Positions 63,970 to 64,000 of a stretch of DNA of 64,000 nucleotides are shown here, piece after piece. The notes below the pieces were generated by a model. That model did no database searches. It was not told where the DNA came from and saw only the letters and a program-made list of their open reading frames with translations. Source of the DNA: Capsulimonas corticalis (GTDB lineage: Bacteria > Armatimonadota > Armatimonadia > Armatimonadales > Capsulimonadaceae); assembly GCF_003574315.2 (NCBI RefSeq), contig NZ_AP025739.1, forward strand, positions 1,550,001-1,614,000, read 5' to 3'. The translations under genes were made by a program, and so were the position numbers. The first letter of the stretch is position 1, and each line of letters begins with the position of its first letter.

Positions 63970-64000
63970 TAATCGGGGGAATGGGGCGGGCGAGATCGGT

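Overview
The window comes from a high-GC bacterium, most likely a member of Armatimonadota close to Capsulimonas. This is inferred from the DUF1559 pseudopilin, several secreted plant-polysaccharide hydrolases and the large share of secreted proteins. The 16S gene is complete here, so a database comparison would settle the taxonomy. There are no phage genes, no CRISPR array and no recognisable transposase.

Layout. 1-5.8 kb: an rRNA operon on the minus strand (23S truncated at the window edge, a spacer without tRNAs, complete 16S, long leader, three tandem promoters). 5.8-16.9 kb: housekeeping genes (DUF3052, plsC-cmk, panB, gpmA, panC, an ABC exporter, a TPR/AAA+ pair). 17-23 kb: a GH74 xyloglucanase-like lipoprotein and a large GH2 enzyme. 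23-27.3 kb: nitroreductase, ABC exporter, CPBP protease, vapBC. 27.3-35.3 kb: hemW, a precorrin-2 dehydrogenase-hemA-ccsA/hemX cluster, ftsY, a WD40 protein, a CBS protein, tRNA-Leu(GAG), rpiA. 35.3-45.2 kb: a second GH2 enzyme behind a LacI-type operator, pseudopilin, an autoregulated MBL/TetR operon, SDR, DUF1003, an adenosine-deaminase-like enzyme and a GH10 xylanase. 45.3-54 kb: the replication-origin neighbourhood (dciA, a small toxin-antitoxin island, recF, an iteron-rich candidate oriC, dnaA, tpx). 54-64 kb: a secreted beta-propeller, a PemK/MazF pair, a GH18-like protein with three C-terminal repeats, gamma-glutamyltransferase and an FAH-family enzyme.

The most interesting locus is the dnaA-recF gap at about 49.7-50.1 kb. 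It has no TTATCCACA boxes. It carries eleven copies of GAGTCAC, several spaced 10-11 bp apart, inside a wider stretch extremely rich in GANTC. The adjacent DnaA has substitutions at the residues that read the canonical box: a Leu at the Arg399 position and N-H-S-A instead of D-H-T-T. I infer that origin and initiator have co-diverged to a new recognition sequence.

Two families of long intergenic palindromes also recur. Their stems differ between copies while base pairing is kept. Several genes have a -10 box 5-8 nt before the ATG and no Shine-Dalgarno sequence, which points to leaderless mRNAs. At least four toxin-antitoxin-type loci are present; one antitoxin gene (higA-like) carries a single-base frameshift.
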